Shown piece by piece: positions 1 through 11,338 of a DNA stretch of 64,000 bases. The stretch covers positions 70,849,006 to 70,913,005 of the forward strand of contig CATQJL010000223.1 in assembly GCA_958299035.1 (NCBI GenBank), written 5' to 3'. Made by a program: the position numbers and the translations under genes. The first letter of the stretch is position 1. Each line of letters begins with the position of its first letter. The notes under the pieces were generated by a model that did no database searches, was not told the origin of the DNA, and was given only the letters and a program-made list of their open reading frames with translations. This stretch comes from Cylicocyclus nassatus (lineage: Eukaryota; Nematoda; Chromadorea; Rhabditida; Strongylidae).

Positions 1-239
1 ATATCATCTCACAACTCAACAAGAGTGTATGTACATGTTTGGATGGCCCCGTCGCCAATCTGAATAGTATCCAAGGCAATTGTCATTTGCCGCAGTAGTT
101 GCTTGATTTCATTACTCATGCAGCCACGATATGAAACATTGATCTCCTTCAAATTTCCATTTTCAATAACACCGTTGCAGAAGTAGGATTACAGGTTCAT
201 AATGTCACCCCTAAACCGTTTTTTTCGTAAATTGTACAT

Positions 240-388
240 TTGAATTATAATATTTGAATAATATTCAAAAGTCGAATAACATTCGAAATTCGAACGATAT
301 TCGATATTCGAATATCATTCGAAAGTCGAATTTTAAGGTTTCGATTTTCGAGTATAATTCGACATTCGAATATTCGAAATAGTTTTCA
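240..388. repeat. TTCGAA-rich palindromic simple repeat
   Basis: The stretch is made of irregular iterations of ATTCGAA/TTCGAAT separated by a few bases, so it is strongly self-complementary on a scale of 6-12 bp. No ORF or element terminus is visible in it. Confidence 0.6.
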
Positions 389-407
389 AATTTCTCAAAG
401 TATAGTG

Positions 408-475
408 GGGGTCCTATCCGGCAGTTGAGTGCCACATCCCTTGCTCGACTCTGGCTGTAATTATCTGTTCAATAA
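408..475 (+). repeat. 3'-end remnant of the hAT-type CAGGGTTGAG family
   Basis: The segment runs through GGGGGTC, then GCCACATCCCTTGCTCGA and CTCTG. The same order is seen at the right end of the complete element at 42888-43984 (…CTTGCTCAACCCTG) and at 50690-50732. Only this end is visible, so it is read as a truncated copy. Confidence 0.4.
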
Positions 476-787
476 AGACAGCGGCTTTTTGATTACGTTT
501 ACGACGTAAGGTACCAAAAATTCCAAAAAGCTGCTTTATCAAAGTAAATCAAATTTGGTTATGTTGTATAAATAATGTTTAAAAAGAATCACGTGTAAAT
601 TCGCGGAAACCTCAGAAGCTTTCGTGTATTTGCTCAGTTGCGCTTGCGCCTTTTATGGTTTTGCCAAAAATCGAGACCTCCGAAGATATAATTTTTCGAA
701 GCTAACAGCAGACTAGAGGAATCCAAAAATTTTATTTTTAGCCCAATAATTGTTCCATTTGATCCGTACTTAAATCTTTCCAAAAGT

Positions 788-1005
788 TGGAATGAAATTT
801 TTGAAAATTAGCCTAACTTTGAGAAGATGAATTTGACGGTTGGAGAATTCGGGCAATTTCCTAAAAAAGCATACAAGATTTTCGTTCGGAAATGTATATA
901 TAGAAAGGGAAAAGCTGCATGGATTTGATGTTCAAACTCATTCAGATCTTTATTGTGCGCGGTTTTATAGTGGTTTGAAAAAACGGACAGAACTTTCCGG
1001 CCTAA
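788..1005. mobile_element. Mariner-type MITE, right end only
   Basis: This block is the diverged reverse complement of the first about 230 bp of the element at 2640-3517. Both contain the GCATACAAGATT-type stretch and the AAAAAACGGACARAAC terminus, and both end in CCTAA followed by TA. A matching left end is not seen nearby, so this copy is truncated or its partner is too diverged. Confidence 0.5.
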
Positions 1006-1901
1006 TATATTCTCAGGAAAACACATTTAGGAGTTAAAAACCGAAAATAACCGAAAAAAAAGAAAATTAAACTCTCGTTTGCAAACTGACGCTAATGATT
1101 CTGGCATACACACGCCCTACTTTCTATCAAGACCATATTAAGAAAATAGACTTTTTTGTCTTGACTTGTCTACTTTGATATTATATGTCCGTTTATCACT
1201 GGGAGCTTAGAATTTGCATCATTTGAACTGACTGAGATCGAGATACTGGCGAAGGTTTTACACGTTCTACTCTCGTGAAAAATTTGCAGGTGAACTTAAA
1301 CCTCCCCATTCCGCTCTCATGTGGTCGTAGAAAGCAGTGCTCACAAGCGAGATGAACATCAAGCCACTTGCGCGCTGCGGGTTCGCCTTAATACCTATGT
1401 GAAGCTGGCCAAGGCACAGACTGTAGATGTAGAGCTAGCAGTAAATACTTGCAGCTCCGTCGGAAGCTATGCAAAAAAATGTCCAAGCTTTTTCTCATCA
1501 AAACAAACATTTTTTTTGGACCTTTTTGTCGTTTTCCTTTCCAATGTGAAGAACTGAATAATTGGGACAAGTTGTGGCAAAATATTAAAACAACTCTGAC
1601 TTTCCTCTAAACACACAAGGCTGATTTTTCAATTACTGCCGTTTCGGACCACAGCCTTTTCGCTTTGTCAAATTTACGACCCACCCGCGGGTCCTGCTCT
1701 CCTAAGTGATAATCTTTTTGTAAAAAATTCAAACATATCTTTGGAATTTCCCCGGATTATTGAAGGCACTGATTACTAAAATTCAGTTTTCGGCATTTTG
1801 GGGTAATGTTACGGTAGTCAATCTGTACGAAACCAAAATTATGAATTAGAAAAACTGTGTTTTCGGTTACTTCACGTGCTGGTCACAATTATAGTGTCCA
1901 C
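1006..1901. other. No confident gene
   Basis: The interval contains an open frame of about 80 codons at 1321-1557, with a somewhat protein-like stretch but no ATG and no good splice model. Around 1085-1150 a block (…CACACGCCCTACTTTCTA…) recurs at about 25570-25620, so part of this interval is an unclassified dispersed repeat. Confidence 0.3.
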
Positions 1902-2232
1902 TTATGAAAGGACGTTAATAAAAACGTTTGTGTCATCTCTATAATATCCGTCACCATCAAGTGCTGGTTGGATCTCGACTCTATCAGCCTCAGGCTGGGA
2001 CGACTTTTGATGAAAACGTGTCAGTTCAATATTGGAAGCTGCAAATTGATAAGCATGCGCAGACATTGTTGAAATGAGTTCTGTATAAGATGCTACACAT
2101 AGACCTCTCAAATGAAAGTTCCTGGAAATTATACAACTTCATGATATCCTGCACATCTCCTATTCCTTGAATGTTTAACCAACTTGTCCTTTGCACAACT
2201 GATGTATGCTTTGAGGGGGAGTTTTTCCATGG
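1902..2232 (-). CDS. Possible terminal exons of an unrecognised protein (minus strand)
   Basis: Reading the minus strand, a 220-nt open exon (2121 down to 1902, ending in TAA) is preceded by a good acceptor (TTTCCAG). A GT donor lies 58 bp upstream after position 2180. Joining the two keeps the frame in phase 2 and gives a residue run around QRTSW|NFHLRG, then about 70 further residues. No upstream ATG was found and the frame closes at about 2233, so at least one more 5' exon would be needed. No domain was recognised. It could equally be a decayed gene fragment. The frame-consistent junction and the normal intron length are the only support. Confidence 0.27.
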
Positions 2233-2449
2233 CTATCCCGTGAACGCTTCAAACGCCTAACCGCTCACGCCAATTATCCGAAAATCTTTCAGATTTTCGC
2301 TAAAAAAACCAAAATTGCGCTGCATTCCTGAATGGGTAGTCACGAACATTTTGAAAGTTACTTGAATGTGTTATAAAAATGTGAAGAAACTTATTTTCGC
2401 TTGTAAATAATCAAAATAATTTTTAAAAATTTAAGAAACTCAAATTACT

Positions 2450-2634
2450 ATGTAAAAATTTTTTCGGGGTCTTTTTCTGAAATTTTGGGGTCAGGGCCAA
2501 GCAAAAATTTTGGAAAGCATCACAAAAACTTTTTCGAGTGCGTGGTTAACGCCACGCCACGCACATTCATCCAAAAGAAATTTTTGTCCTTCCCCCCTCC
2601 CCAAATGAGAATTTTGGGTACGCCACTGCACCTT
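2450..2634 (-). repeat. Dispersed CAGTGGCGT-ended repeat
   Basis: On the minus strand the block begins GCAGTGGCGTACCCAAAAT and continues with G-rich and GTGCGTGGCGT segments. The same order occurs on the plus strand at 47385-47525 (CAGTGGCGTTCCCAGGATT … GTGCGTGGCGT). It is therefore a dispersed repeat present at least twice. CAGTGGCGT-type termini are common in invertebrate DNA transposons, but the superfamily is not established here. Confidence 0.45.
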
Positions 2635-2639
2635 ATATA

Positions 2640-3517
2640 TTAGGTTGTCCCGTATGTTTTGTCGGTTTTTTCAAACCACTGTGAAACCACGCACAATAAA
2701 GACCTGAGTGAGTTTCAAGATGCATTCGATGCAGCTTTTCCTTCTCTTTCTTATGGATACATATTCATACCATAATCTTGTATGCTTTTTTTGATAATTG
2801 CCAAAATTCTCCACCTGTCAATTTTACCTGCACAAAGTTGAGCTAATTTTTGAAAATTTCATTACAAAGTTTCGAAAAAGACTAAGTATGGGTCAAATAG
2901 AGCAACTCTCGGGCTACAAGGCGGTATTTTTAGATTCTCCTAATATGCTGATTCTAACTTCAAAAAATCATTTCTCCGGAGGCCTTGGTTTAGCAAAGTC
3001 ATGAAACGCGCAATTGCAGCAAAAGCATGTAAGCTTTTGAAGCTTTTGCTAATTCAAACTTGTTTGTTATTAAAAATCATTTATGCAACATAACCAAGTT
3101 TGATTTGCTTCAAAAACCAGCTTTCTGGAATTTTCGGTAATTTTACGTAATAAAACGTGTTCAAAAAGCCGTTTTTCTTAAATAAATAATTATTACGGAC
3201 TTGATAAACGTGGCTCACGTAATCTAAAATGGGTACAATGTAGCCAAAGGTTTGCCCTACATAACAGTCACCAGCGTTCGTCGAAAATATCAAGATAAAA
3301 ATTTTGAAAATTCAGGAAAGTTTTGGCGCTACTGCTGAGGTACTCAAGAAGCCATTGCGATAACATCGCAAAGACGGGATAGTTCAGGGAACAAATATAG
3401 CTATTAGAGAGAGGACAAAAAAATGAATAGAATGACACCTAGATCGTTCATGAATTCGTGTTCTGTGAGGTTTAGTGAGCGTTGAAATAAACCGACAAAA
3501 CTTTCGGGACAACCTAA
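2640..3517. mobile_element. Mariner-type non-autonomous element A
   Basis: The element starts TTAGGTTGTCCCGTATG after a TA and ends …TTTCGGGACAACCTAA before a TA. TTAGGTTGNCCC termini with a TA target duplication are typical of mariner elements. The outer arms are inverted repeats of each other. There is no transposase ORF. It lies only 7 bp from the next element. Confidence 0.65.
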
Positions 3518-3524
3518 TATTGTA

Positions 3525-4541
3525 TTAGGTTTTCCCGAAAGTTTTGTCCGTTTTTTCAACCTATCATAAAAATACGTGGAACAAAGATAGAGAAACGTTC
3601 TGAGCACTACCCGACGCACCCTTCCCTCCTCTTTCTAGCTGTCTCAAGCCCACATGTCGACTACTCTTTTGCTCACTGAGATAAACGCCGAAATTCCGAA
3701 CCCATGGTTTTTACTATGTCCAAGTTTGACAAATTTTCACAATCTTCATTTTCAACTTTTGGAAGACCTTCGATAGTCCTCAGATAGAGTAAGGAAAGTG
3801 CAATGCAATGCAATTATTCGGCATATCTAGCTGGCTTTTCAATAGTTTTAAAGATAATTTTTTCAAAAGTCTTCACTTTTGCGAAGTTCTAAAATACAGA
3901 AACGCCTCAAACATTAACAAATCATTGAATTTTGAAGCTTTCAAACCGACTACGATTATTCGCTATTTTTACGAAGCAAATGAGCGTTTACCGCTTCGAA
4001 ATATAAGATTTTGCATTTTACGTGTACACGCTGAGGTGGGGTCAAATTCAAGAATTATGAAAATTTTCTAGCCAAAGACCCCGCAAATTGGGGAGAAAAT
4101 ACACTCACTGGAAAGAGGAGGAAAAGCTGCATCAATTAACACCTTAGTTGTGCGCCGTTCCATGATCTCTGGCTTTTGGTATTACCAAAAGTGGAATTTG
4201 ATAGCATCAGAAAATTCTAAAAAATTTTCAAGGCTGGCTATAGATGCCGCAAAATTGCTTTATATTGCCCCTTGTTTGCTCTATTTAACTGTTGCTAAAG
4301 CTTTTCCGAAAGTCAAAAATAAAGATTGTGAAAAACTGCCAAACTTGGACATAGTAAAAACCAAGGGTTCGAAATTTCGGCATTTATCGCAGTGAGCAAA
4401 AGAGTAATCGGCATGGTAGCATGAAATTCAGAAAGAAGAGGAAAAGATGCGTCGGGTAGTGCTTAGAGCGTTTCCCTATCTTCGTTCCACGCGTTTTTAT
4501 GATAGGTTGAAAAAACGGACAAAACTTTCGGGACAACCTAA
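3525..4541. mobile_element. Mariner-type fold-back element B
   Basis: TA-flanked, with left end TTAGGTTTTCCCGAAAG and right end CTTTCGGGACAACCTAA. The two arms are complementary far inward: the CCATGGTTTTTACTATGTC block at about 3712 pairs with the block at about 4347-4366. This makes it a long fold-back. It carries no transposase. A shorter relative is element C at 6433. Confidence 0.75.
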
Positions 4542-4561
4542 TACTTGAATGTCTGTTTGTA

Positions 4562-5465
4562 TTAGGTTGCTGCAGAATGAGCGTTTTCCTAGGACTTAGG
4601 ACAAGTTTTCTCCATCAAACTTCTTTCTTTCTAATGGTTTCAGCATATTGTTAGAAAGCTCTTTTCATGCTCTATCTAATAATGTTTAAAAAGCACTTCC
4701 AGTCCACTTTGTTGAGAATTTATAGAGCTTTAAATAATTCGAACTCAAAACCAGATTTTGGTTGCATTCGTTTTTCTGGCCAAAATTTGAGCGCAAATGA
4801 AGATGGTTTATCAAAAATTTAGCCGCTTCATTTAATGGAAATTTTCTACATTATGCATATTTAACCATATTTTTTGAAGTTAGCTAAAGTGAGATGTCGG
4901 CGGCTTAACATGGGTAATGGTTGTGGTCATTTTAGAGCCCATAACTTTCTTTTGTAGAATGCAGTCGCTCAATCTTTGCTCATTTCTGTAAGCGTGAGGG
5001 TACGAGTCCTATTTTTTTGCAAAATCCAAGTGTTCAGTGCGCAGAAAATTAGAAAATTCTATACTTCGGGGTTTTGAGGTTTACTGAAGAAATGCTAAAA
5101 AAGTTGATATTTTTGAATTTCGATTTTTCCCTCTTCGCTAATCTTTTTTCTCCGAACCGTTTCCATGTATGTTTGTACTACTGGCTTGTGGCTACAAGAT
5201 AGGCTGCTTATAATTGGTAACAACAAAGTATGAAAGGAGTTGTGTTTTGTCAAAAACAAGACTTCAGAAAAAAAAATCTTTTTTGTTTTCCATCCATATT
5301 TTTCTGCCCATATGAGATATGAGTATAGGTAAATGTGCGCTGTACTGCGAAAGGTTCGCTGCATCTAAAGATCTTTATCACATTCCAAAATGTACATTTT
5401 ATGGAAAGTTATAGCAAATTAAAGTGAAAAATGGGAAAACGCTCATTATTTTTGCATCAACCTAA
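4562..5465. mobile_element. Mariner-type non-autonomous element D
   Basis: TA-flanked. The left end is TTAGGTTGCTGCAGAATGAG and the right end is the complementary CTCATTATTTTTGCATCAACCTAA. Inner sequence is AT-rich and only partly complementary. A Helitron-like element begins within a few bases of its right end. Confidence 0.65.
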
Positions 5466-5467
5466 TA

Positions 5468-5938
5468 TGTATGTCTGTCTGTTTGTACGTATGTGCGGAA
5501 TAGAAATTTTTATTTCTAAGCCGATTTGAACCAAAGTTGACACACATACACTTCGGGGCAGGGAGCGTGTCATAGGCTACTTTTCATTGTCGATCGATAT
5601 CGATTTTATCGATTTTTATCGATTTTTTGCAGAGTACACCTATGGGGCTGGGAGTTGATATTGGGGGGGTAAGCGAGCTTGGCCATTCCGAATACAATAT
5701 TAGTTTTCAGAATTACCAATTACTTTGATCGATTTTATCGATTTTTTGCAAACTTTGAGCTACAGGGCTGGGAGTTGGTACAGGGGGGGGGTAAGTGGGT
5801 ATGCTGATATCGAAAACAACACAGGGACCGAGAAATGAAGCGCAGAAGTGGGCACAGGGAAAGGCTGTACAGGGATAGGGATGGAACCTTTATTACTGTG
5901 TTTTGACAGCGCCGAGCGGAGCCGGGTAAGCAAGCTAG
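5468..5938 (+). mobile_element. Helitron-like element H1 (5' end degenerate)
   Basis: It has the (TGTC)n TGTACGTATG start region, the ACACATACACTTCGGGGC block and the ATCGATTTTATCGAT-rich body seen in the better-preserved copies at 27734 and 29091. Its right end is GAGCCGGGTAAGCAAGCTAG followed by T. The canonical 5' TCTTATATATAAAG is missing, so the left boundary is approximate. One and a half copies of the 120-bp GGGGCTGGGAGTTGG repeat unit lie inside. Confidence 0.55.
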
Positions 5939-6100
5939 TATTATATATATTTCACTACCTTTGCAGGCAAAAAAGAATACTGGGGAGTAGTAGAATGCAT
6001 TCAAAACTCTTGTCTGTTTTACTATGATACTTTTGTTTTGCCAAATTTAATCCACAATAAAATTTATACAACATGAGCAGTTATGTGCTGGCAAATAGAT

Positions 6101-6142
6101 CGCACTCTGTGGGCCGTTTTGCAAAACGGCCCACAGAGTGCG
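6101..6142. repeat. Perfect 42-nt palindrome
   Basis: The 21 nt at 6101-6121 (CGCACTCTGTGGGCCGTTTT plus G) are followed with no spacer by their exact reverse complement at 6122-6142. It is GC-rich against an AT-rich background. It does not match any element terminus found elsewhere in the window. Confidence 0.9.
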
Positions 6143-6432
6143 GTGCTTGCATGCTTTTGGAAGCTTTAATTTGTCATCAAGGTCGGATACTAAAAATCAA
6201 ACCACTGTAAACCAAACAACCAATTGCAAGAATTGTCGTGACTTTTCATTATCAATGTACTGAATAAACACTCTTAGAGTCGTTTCCTTTGTGGGAGTAG
6301 CTGCAACGAGATGTAAATGCCAGAAAAAGTCGCAATCAAACAGCAATGCCGCTTTCATAGGGTATAGTAGCAAGGTAAACATAATAGTTGAAATTTTGCA
6401 ACATCATGTTGCGCATACATTTGTGCAAAATA

Positions 6433-7090
6433 TTAGGTCGTTGCGAAAGTTCATTCTGTTTTTTCAACCTATCATAAAAACACGTGGAATGGAGGTAGGG
6501 AAACGCTTCAGGCAATATCTTACGCAGCTTTTCTTCCCTTTTTCTAACTGTCACATTCATTTGCCGCTTGCTCTTGTGGTCAGTGGGATACTCGCATTTC
6601 GAACCCACGGTTTTTGCCATGTCCAACTTTGGCAATTTTTCATACCCTTTTTCTTTGAGTTTTGGAGAAGCTTTGACAGCAGTCACATAGAGTAAACAAA
6701 GTGCAATTTAATGCAATTTTTCGGTATTTATAGCTAACCCTAAAAATGCTTGAGAATTATTTTCCTGAAGCTATCAAATTCCACTTTTGATGGTGCCAAA
6801 AACCACCGAACATACAACGGCGCACAGCTAAAGTGTCATTCGATGCAGCTTCTCCTCCTCTTTCTATTGAGTATTTTTCTCTCCAATTTGTGGGGGGAGG
6901 GGGGTTGGCGATAAAATTTCCATAATTCTTATTTTAAACCCGCCTAAGGGTGTACACCTGAAATGCGAGATCTTATATTTTGAAGCGGTAAACACTCAGT
7001 TACTTTGTAAAAATACTGGACAATCATAAACGACTTTTGAAAGTGTCGAAATCGGAAGATTTGTTAATGTTCGGAGCGTTTGTGTGTCTT
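6433..7090. mobile_element. Mariner-type element C (left part of a B-family copy)
   Basis: It starts with TTAGGTCGTTGCGAAAG after a TA and follows element B closely through TTTTTTCAACCTATCATAAAAA, the CACGG/CATGG-TTTTT block and the inner AACGCTC/GAAGCGGTAAAC block. No matching CCTAA end is found, so the right boundary is where resemblance fades. Confidence 0.5.
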
Positions 7091-7408
7091 GTGACTTTGA
7101 AAAAATGAAGAGCCCTTAAAAATAATGAAGAGTCTTTTAGCCCATTATTTCAGACCTTAAGGATGAACCAGCAACATGCAAAGCTGCTGCTAACACTAAG
7201 TATTTGCACGGCTTCGCTTCAATCTTGCAACATGCTTTGATTTTTCGAGATGTAAGCCTTTTCAACATTTCTCACCGGAAAAAGGTATACTTATGTAGCA
7301 ATGCTTTTTTTGTTAGAATGCAGACTCTTAACTCCTAAAGCAGTCTTCGCAAAACCAAACTCAACACTTGACAACTCAACGGATTGTCCTTCTTTCAAAG
7401 CTATAATA
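7091..7408. other. No gene recognised
   Basis: AT-rich sequence without a usable ORF or element terminus. Confidence 0.3.
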
Positions 7409-8358
7409 TTAGGTTGTAACATAAGTTTTGAGACACTCTCATCTCTTACGGCGATAAGTGATACAGTTCACATTTCCAATAAGGGTAGGAATACCGTTCG
7501 ATAGAGCAAAGCAAGCCCTACAAGAAGGTGTGCAAGAATTTGCACTAACTTCTACCCACTATAAGTTTGCACCCAAAATTAAGTCATACTGAAGGCTCAA
7601 ACGTATGAGTGAAAAAAGTGAAAAAAGCATATCCTTGTTCAAAAAAATCTACGAGTTCCCAACTTGCCCAAAAAAATTACACACTATCAGACACTCATAC
7701 GTTCACGGATTTTTCTTCCTCATCTAGAAACCGAGAAAACGAAAATTTTCATGTTTATACAAAAACAAAGCTATGCTGTTTTCACTTGTGTATTGTATAC
7801 TACAAGCCCTTACGAATATAACCGTAAGGTTTCAGCTTTCTAAAAGCCCTACTTTTCGAGAAATACCGAATTTAGCTCTCCTCAATCGGGTGTTCCATGC
7901 TAAGATCAATATTTCTCGAAGACTGGAGCTTGTAAATAGCTGAAACCTTACGGTTATACTGGTAAGGGCTTGTAGTGTACATTTACACGAGTGAAAACAG
8001 CATAGCTCGGTTTTTCTATAAACTTGAAAATTCTGGTTTTCTTGAAATCTAAATGAAGAAAAAATTCTAGGAACGGTACGTATGAGTGTCTGATGCAGTG
8101 TGCAATTCAATGTTTTATAAGTGAGTTGGAGATTCGTAGGATTTCCTCGACAACATATGAATTTTTCGCGATTTTTTGAGCCTTCAGTATGACTAAGATT
8201 TTGGATCCAAACTTACAATGGGTAGAAGTTAGTGCACTCTTGCACACCTTCTTCTAGGGCTTCTTTGTTCTATCGAACGGTATTTTATTGGAAATGTGAA
8301 CGGTATGACTTATGGCCGTGAGAAATGAGAGGGTCTCAAGACTTAAGTTGCAACCTTA
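7409..8358. mobile_element. Mariner-type fold-back element E
   Basis: Near-palindromic element. The left arm (TTAGGTTGTAACATAAGTTT … AAGAAGGTGTGCAAGA … CTTACGGTTATA) is repeated in inverse orientation on the right, ending …CTTAAGTTGCAACCTTA before TA. Arms extend to about the middle, around 7880. Open frames inside are mirror images caused by the fold-back and are not genes. Confidence 0.7.
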
Positions 8359-8976
8359 TATCATTTCATGGAGGCAAAGAAAGCAAAACACCCTATTTTC
8401 GGCTTCTCCTCGTCTCTATCGTGTGTCTTGCTGTATCAGATTTCAGCTGAAACAGAGCTAGAGTTGCATCTGGTCTGATCCAAGCTTCTACGTACAGCTC
8501 TTGCATATAAAGAATGATCTTGACATTTATCTGGACCCACGTTTGACCCACCAAGAAATTATTTATATGCGAGTTTAGTAAAGATTGCAGAGGCTCGACG
8601 ACCTTTCATGGTCTTTCAACCACAAAAATTACGTACCATTTTTGCATTCTACTCTGCTCATCCATACCTGGGCAAGCTTCAGAAATTTACATAATCTTCT
8701 CTCGATCTCTGTTAAACCTAGCCCTTGCAAAAAAACCCTTGCAACCTGCCCTTAAACCGGCCCCCCTACTTTGTTTCGGATTTATATACTTCCCTCATTT
8801 CTCTGCAGAAGAACTTTTGATAGTGTAGAATATCCAGAATGATAAACACATACAGCGCCGAAGCATCATAACACCATGCCAAGATGAAGATAAAGCAACG
8901 TAAGGTTTGTTTCTTGACGGAAATATAATGGATATGAAGTTCACAGTGCTTTGGTACCGTAGAAATGAAGGGAACT
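8359..8976. other. No gene recognised
   Basis: Non-repetitive sequence immediately 3' of the small secreted-peptide gene on the minus strand. No convincing exon or element ends were seen. Confidence 0.3.
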
Positions 8977-8981
8977 TTATT
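8976..8981 (-). terminator. Poly(A) signal AATAAA overlapping the stop codon
   Basis: AATAAA overlaps the TAA stop (8977-8979) of the secreted-peptide gene, implying an extremely short 3' UTR. The same arrangement occurs at 38260 and 54547. Confidence 0.5.
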
Positions 8982-9349
8982 GGTAACCACTACACTGCAG
9001 ACACCAAAGCCAACTGAACCAATTCTCCTTAGGTTTAGGCTCCTGGATGGGTTCCTCGTCGCAGCTGACAAACCCTCCATTGTCTCCATTGTAATAAGCC
9101 ATGCATCTCACAATGCAGGCTGAATATTCACTAGTTCCGGCAGTGTAGTTTTTACCAAGGCAACAATTATCGCACTGCAAGAAGTATTTTCAAGGAAGTT
9201 ACTGTTCAAGTACGTAAGTGCCGTGATACCTCTTCTGTAGGTTTGCGAAGGCTCTTCCTCCAACTCGCACGTGCGAGGCTCCTCACCCCACTCACAGCAA
9301 CGCATGCATGCATAAGCATGAGGGCAAGTAGTAATTTGTGCAACAGCAT
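8977..9349 (-). CDS. Small secreted cysteine-rich peptide, family member 1 (2 exons)
   Basis: Gene model: exon 1 9349-9230, intron 9229-9175 (55 bp, GT…TTGCAG, phase 0), exon 2 9174-8977; 105 aa. Exon 1 encodes a signal peptide (MLLHKLLLALMLMHAC then VAVSG) and a basic pro-region ending KPTEE. Exon 2 opens on a Cys codon and gives a mature region with C-x2-CC-x14-C-x3-C-x13-C, an acidic/Pro stretch, then W-C-x2-C (8 Cys). The leader matches the gene at 37985 at 13 of its first 16 residues, and both share the C-x2-CC…C-x3-C core. TTTTCAG lies 6 nt before the ATG and AATAAA overlaps the stop. A secreted disulfide-rich peptide (toxin-like, antimicrobial or effector) is inferred; the family is not recognised. 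Confidence 0.78.
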
Positions 9350-10499
9350 TGGGAACTGAAAAGATTAGCGCATTGAAAAACGGTCACATACCAATACCTA
9401 GAGAAAAATGCGGAATAGTTTCTGGCTTCTAAATTTGAGGTAAATTCAAGGAATGGAAACAAACTAAAAACTGGAACGTTTTGGTTTGGAAAATTGAAGC
9501 ATATCGTAATAATAGAAGTATATATACATGAGCTTCACTATTCTGCACTTGAAAGAGACCACGTGTATCCGGACATTTTGCGTGGAATGCTGGGTCAACA
9601 TGAAAGTTCAATTTCCGTAATTGCAGCATGTACTGGAGTACTATGCGTATTGTTTGAAATATATTGTTATGTAATATATCATTAAACATATTATTAATAG
9701 TATTGTTTGCTTTAGTTTAGTTTCAGCTAGTGCAATTTTATGACGTGCCTAAAACAGGTTATCTAGTCAATCTACTAATATGCACGTCCTAAAATATTAG
9801 TGCAGTCAATTATTAGTGCACGTTTGATCTCAAAATTTTACAGGAAAATTTTGAGATGAGACGTGCAGCATGATTGAGTAAGTCATGGGCAGAAGTTTCT
9901 AGGAAGCTGTAACATAAGTCACTTGCTGTGCGAGTATTGCACGCAAAAAAGTAGTTGAAGTGGTTACGGTCAGCTTAGTTATCGAAAAATGCAAAACTTT
10001 TCTTTTATAGGCTCTGTTGAGTCGCCTTCAAACCTCCCTTGATATGGAATAAAATGCAAACTGCTATAAGCTTGTACGTTTTTTATACAAATTTGTTATT
10101 GTAAAGTAGCTTTAGACAGTACGCCATTACTCATAACTTATTACCAGCCAGAAACCTAGACTGTCATTGTTGTGAACCTCAAAAATTGAATACGAACAAG
10201 AAACTATGCTCATCTTGCTAGTGAATCGTGCATTACTAGCTAATTGCAACTAGCTCTTCACATTTGACAGGTTTAAAGCAAAAAAATCGTATATTATGAA
10301 ACTTTAACAATATTTGCACATTGCAGCCCTTTAAACCACACGGCTGAAGCTCAATGTTTTGGCAAGTTTTTTCATAAAAGGCAGTGTCATTTTTTCCCAT
10401 TGCAATTTTGTTCAGTAGAGATGTCAGTGTTAATTTACATTACGTTTTCCATAATACTTCGATTAGATATAAAATGAGAGTACAAGGTAAGCTCAAGAA
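9350..10499. other. Upstream region of the secreted-peptide gene; nothing else recognised
   Basis: The minus-strand TTTTCAG acceptor just upstream of the ATG (AG at 9356-9357) is the only signal noted. It could be a trans-splice site or the end of a 5' UTR intron. Farther right the sequence is AT-rich without a convincing exon or element end. Confidence 0.35.
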
Positions 10500-10871
10500 T
10501 TACAGAACGGTATAATTTGGAAAAATGTCTTTCAGCACAGTTGAAACTTCGTAAGCATCTGTTATGAAGAAGAAAGTGGGAGAGTTGTTATGCAAAAAGC
10601 TAAACTTCGTTTCAACAATAATTTCACGCTGAAATACAGGATCGTTTTGTTTTTCAATTTGTCTCAAATTCAAAAAATGTGGAGGAGGCACAACCTTAAA
10701 TCTTTCATTTGATTGTACAATTTAGCCGCTTTTTTCTATGTTTCGATTTTCCTCTCCTCTCCATTAAAAAAGTTAAAGAATCGGCGTAACAGAAATTTTT
10801 TGGTTATAGAGCAATTCTGTAAATGAAGTATCAGCATTTGTGCTTTCTGGATTCTGTGGCACTTCTCGCAT
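10500..10871 (-). CDS. Possible two-exon gene, unknown product
   Basis: Model on the minus strand: exon 1 10871-10791 (ATG start, 27 codons), intron 10790-10695 (96 bp, GTTACG…ATTTAAG, phase 0), exon 2 10694-10500 ending TAA; 91 aa. Exon 2 reads as ordinary protein (VVPPPHFLNLRQIEKQNDP, then a stretch with TFFFITDAYEV). The junction keeps the frame. The acceptor is weaker than the TTTCAG type used elsewhere. There is no signal peptide and no recognised domain. It may be an expressed gene or a decayed one. Confidence 0.35.
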
Positions 10872-11181
10872 ATTGATACGGAGTGGTAGCTAACTTTAAC
10901 TACTAGTAAATGTACAGACCCAAAAGCGTTCGGAAACGAAAATGTACTAAGACCACTTCTCAACCTTCCTTTTTACATCTTACATGAGGAAACACTTTTT
11001 TTCCGTTGTGAAGACCTAGTTGTAAAATAAAGAGTCTTTTAAATTTGTCAATATTAAAAAGAGGGACAAACGGAATCGTACAAAGCTCTTGAATTTCGGT
11101 ATCTTGTTAACAGTTTTTTAAGTTCCCAAATACGATGTAATTACTTACTACTCTGGATACACACATATTACTGAAGCAAAA

Positions 11182-11193
11182 AATACAAGTTTT
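11182..11193 (+). repeat. Left target-site duplication of the Penelope-like insertion
   Basis: AATACAAGTTTT here is repeated at 18201-18212 on the far side of the composite Penelope-like insertion. The last two bases overlap the start of similarity to the element, so the true duplication may be slightly shorter than 12 bp. Confidence 0.6.
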
Positions 11194-11298
11194 CCAATAA
11201 CTTCCAAGTTCCACTTTCTTTAAACCTGGGCATTGTTCGTATTGACAAAGTATTCTGTGCCAAACAGGTTTGTTAGGTGATCTTTATTAATCCAATCG

Positions 11299-11338
11299 AG
11301 GCCTAACGTTTCGACGCCTTCGTCTTCCTCAGAGGCCT
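11299..11338 (-). ncRNA. Hammerhead-ribozyme-like motif in the Penelope terminal repeat (copy 1)
   Basis: Reading the minus strand: stem I strand AGGCCT, core CTGAGGA, one extra A, stem II GACG-AAGG-CGTC, core GAA, a minimal self-complementary stem III ACGT, then U17 and the second stem I strand AGGCCT. This fits a minimal type I hammerhead with predicted cleavage after ACGTT. With a loopless ACGU stem III, activity would be expected mainly as a dimer. Hammerheads are known from pseudo-LTRs of Penelope-like elements. The extra A after the CUGANGA box departs from the textbook consensus. Confidence 0.62.

Noticed and set aside
4366..4375. Possible tRNA B-box (GGTTCGAAA)
   Set aside because: No A-box or cloverleaf around it; it lies in the arm of fold-back element B.
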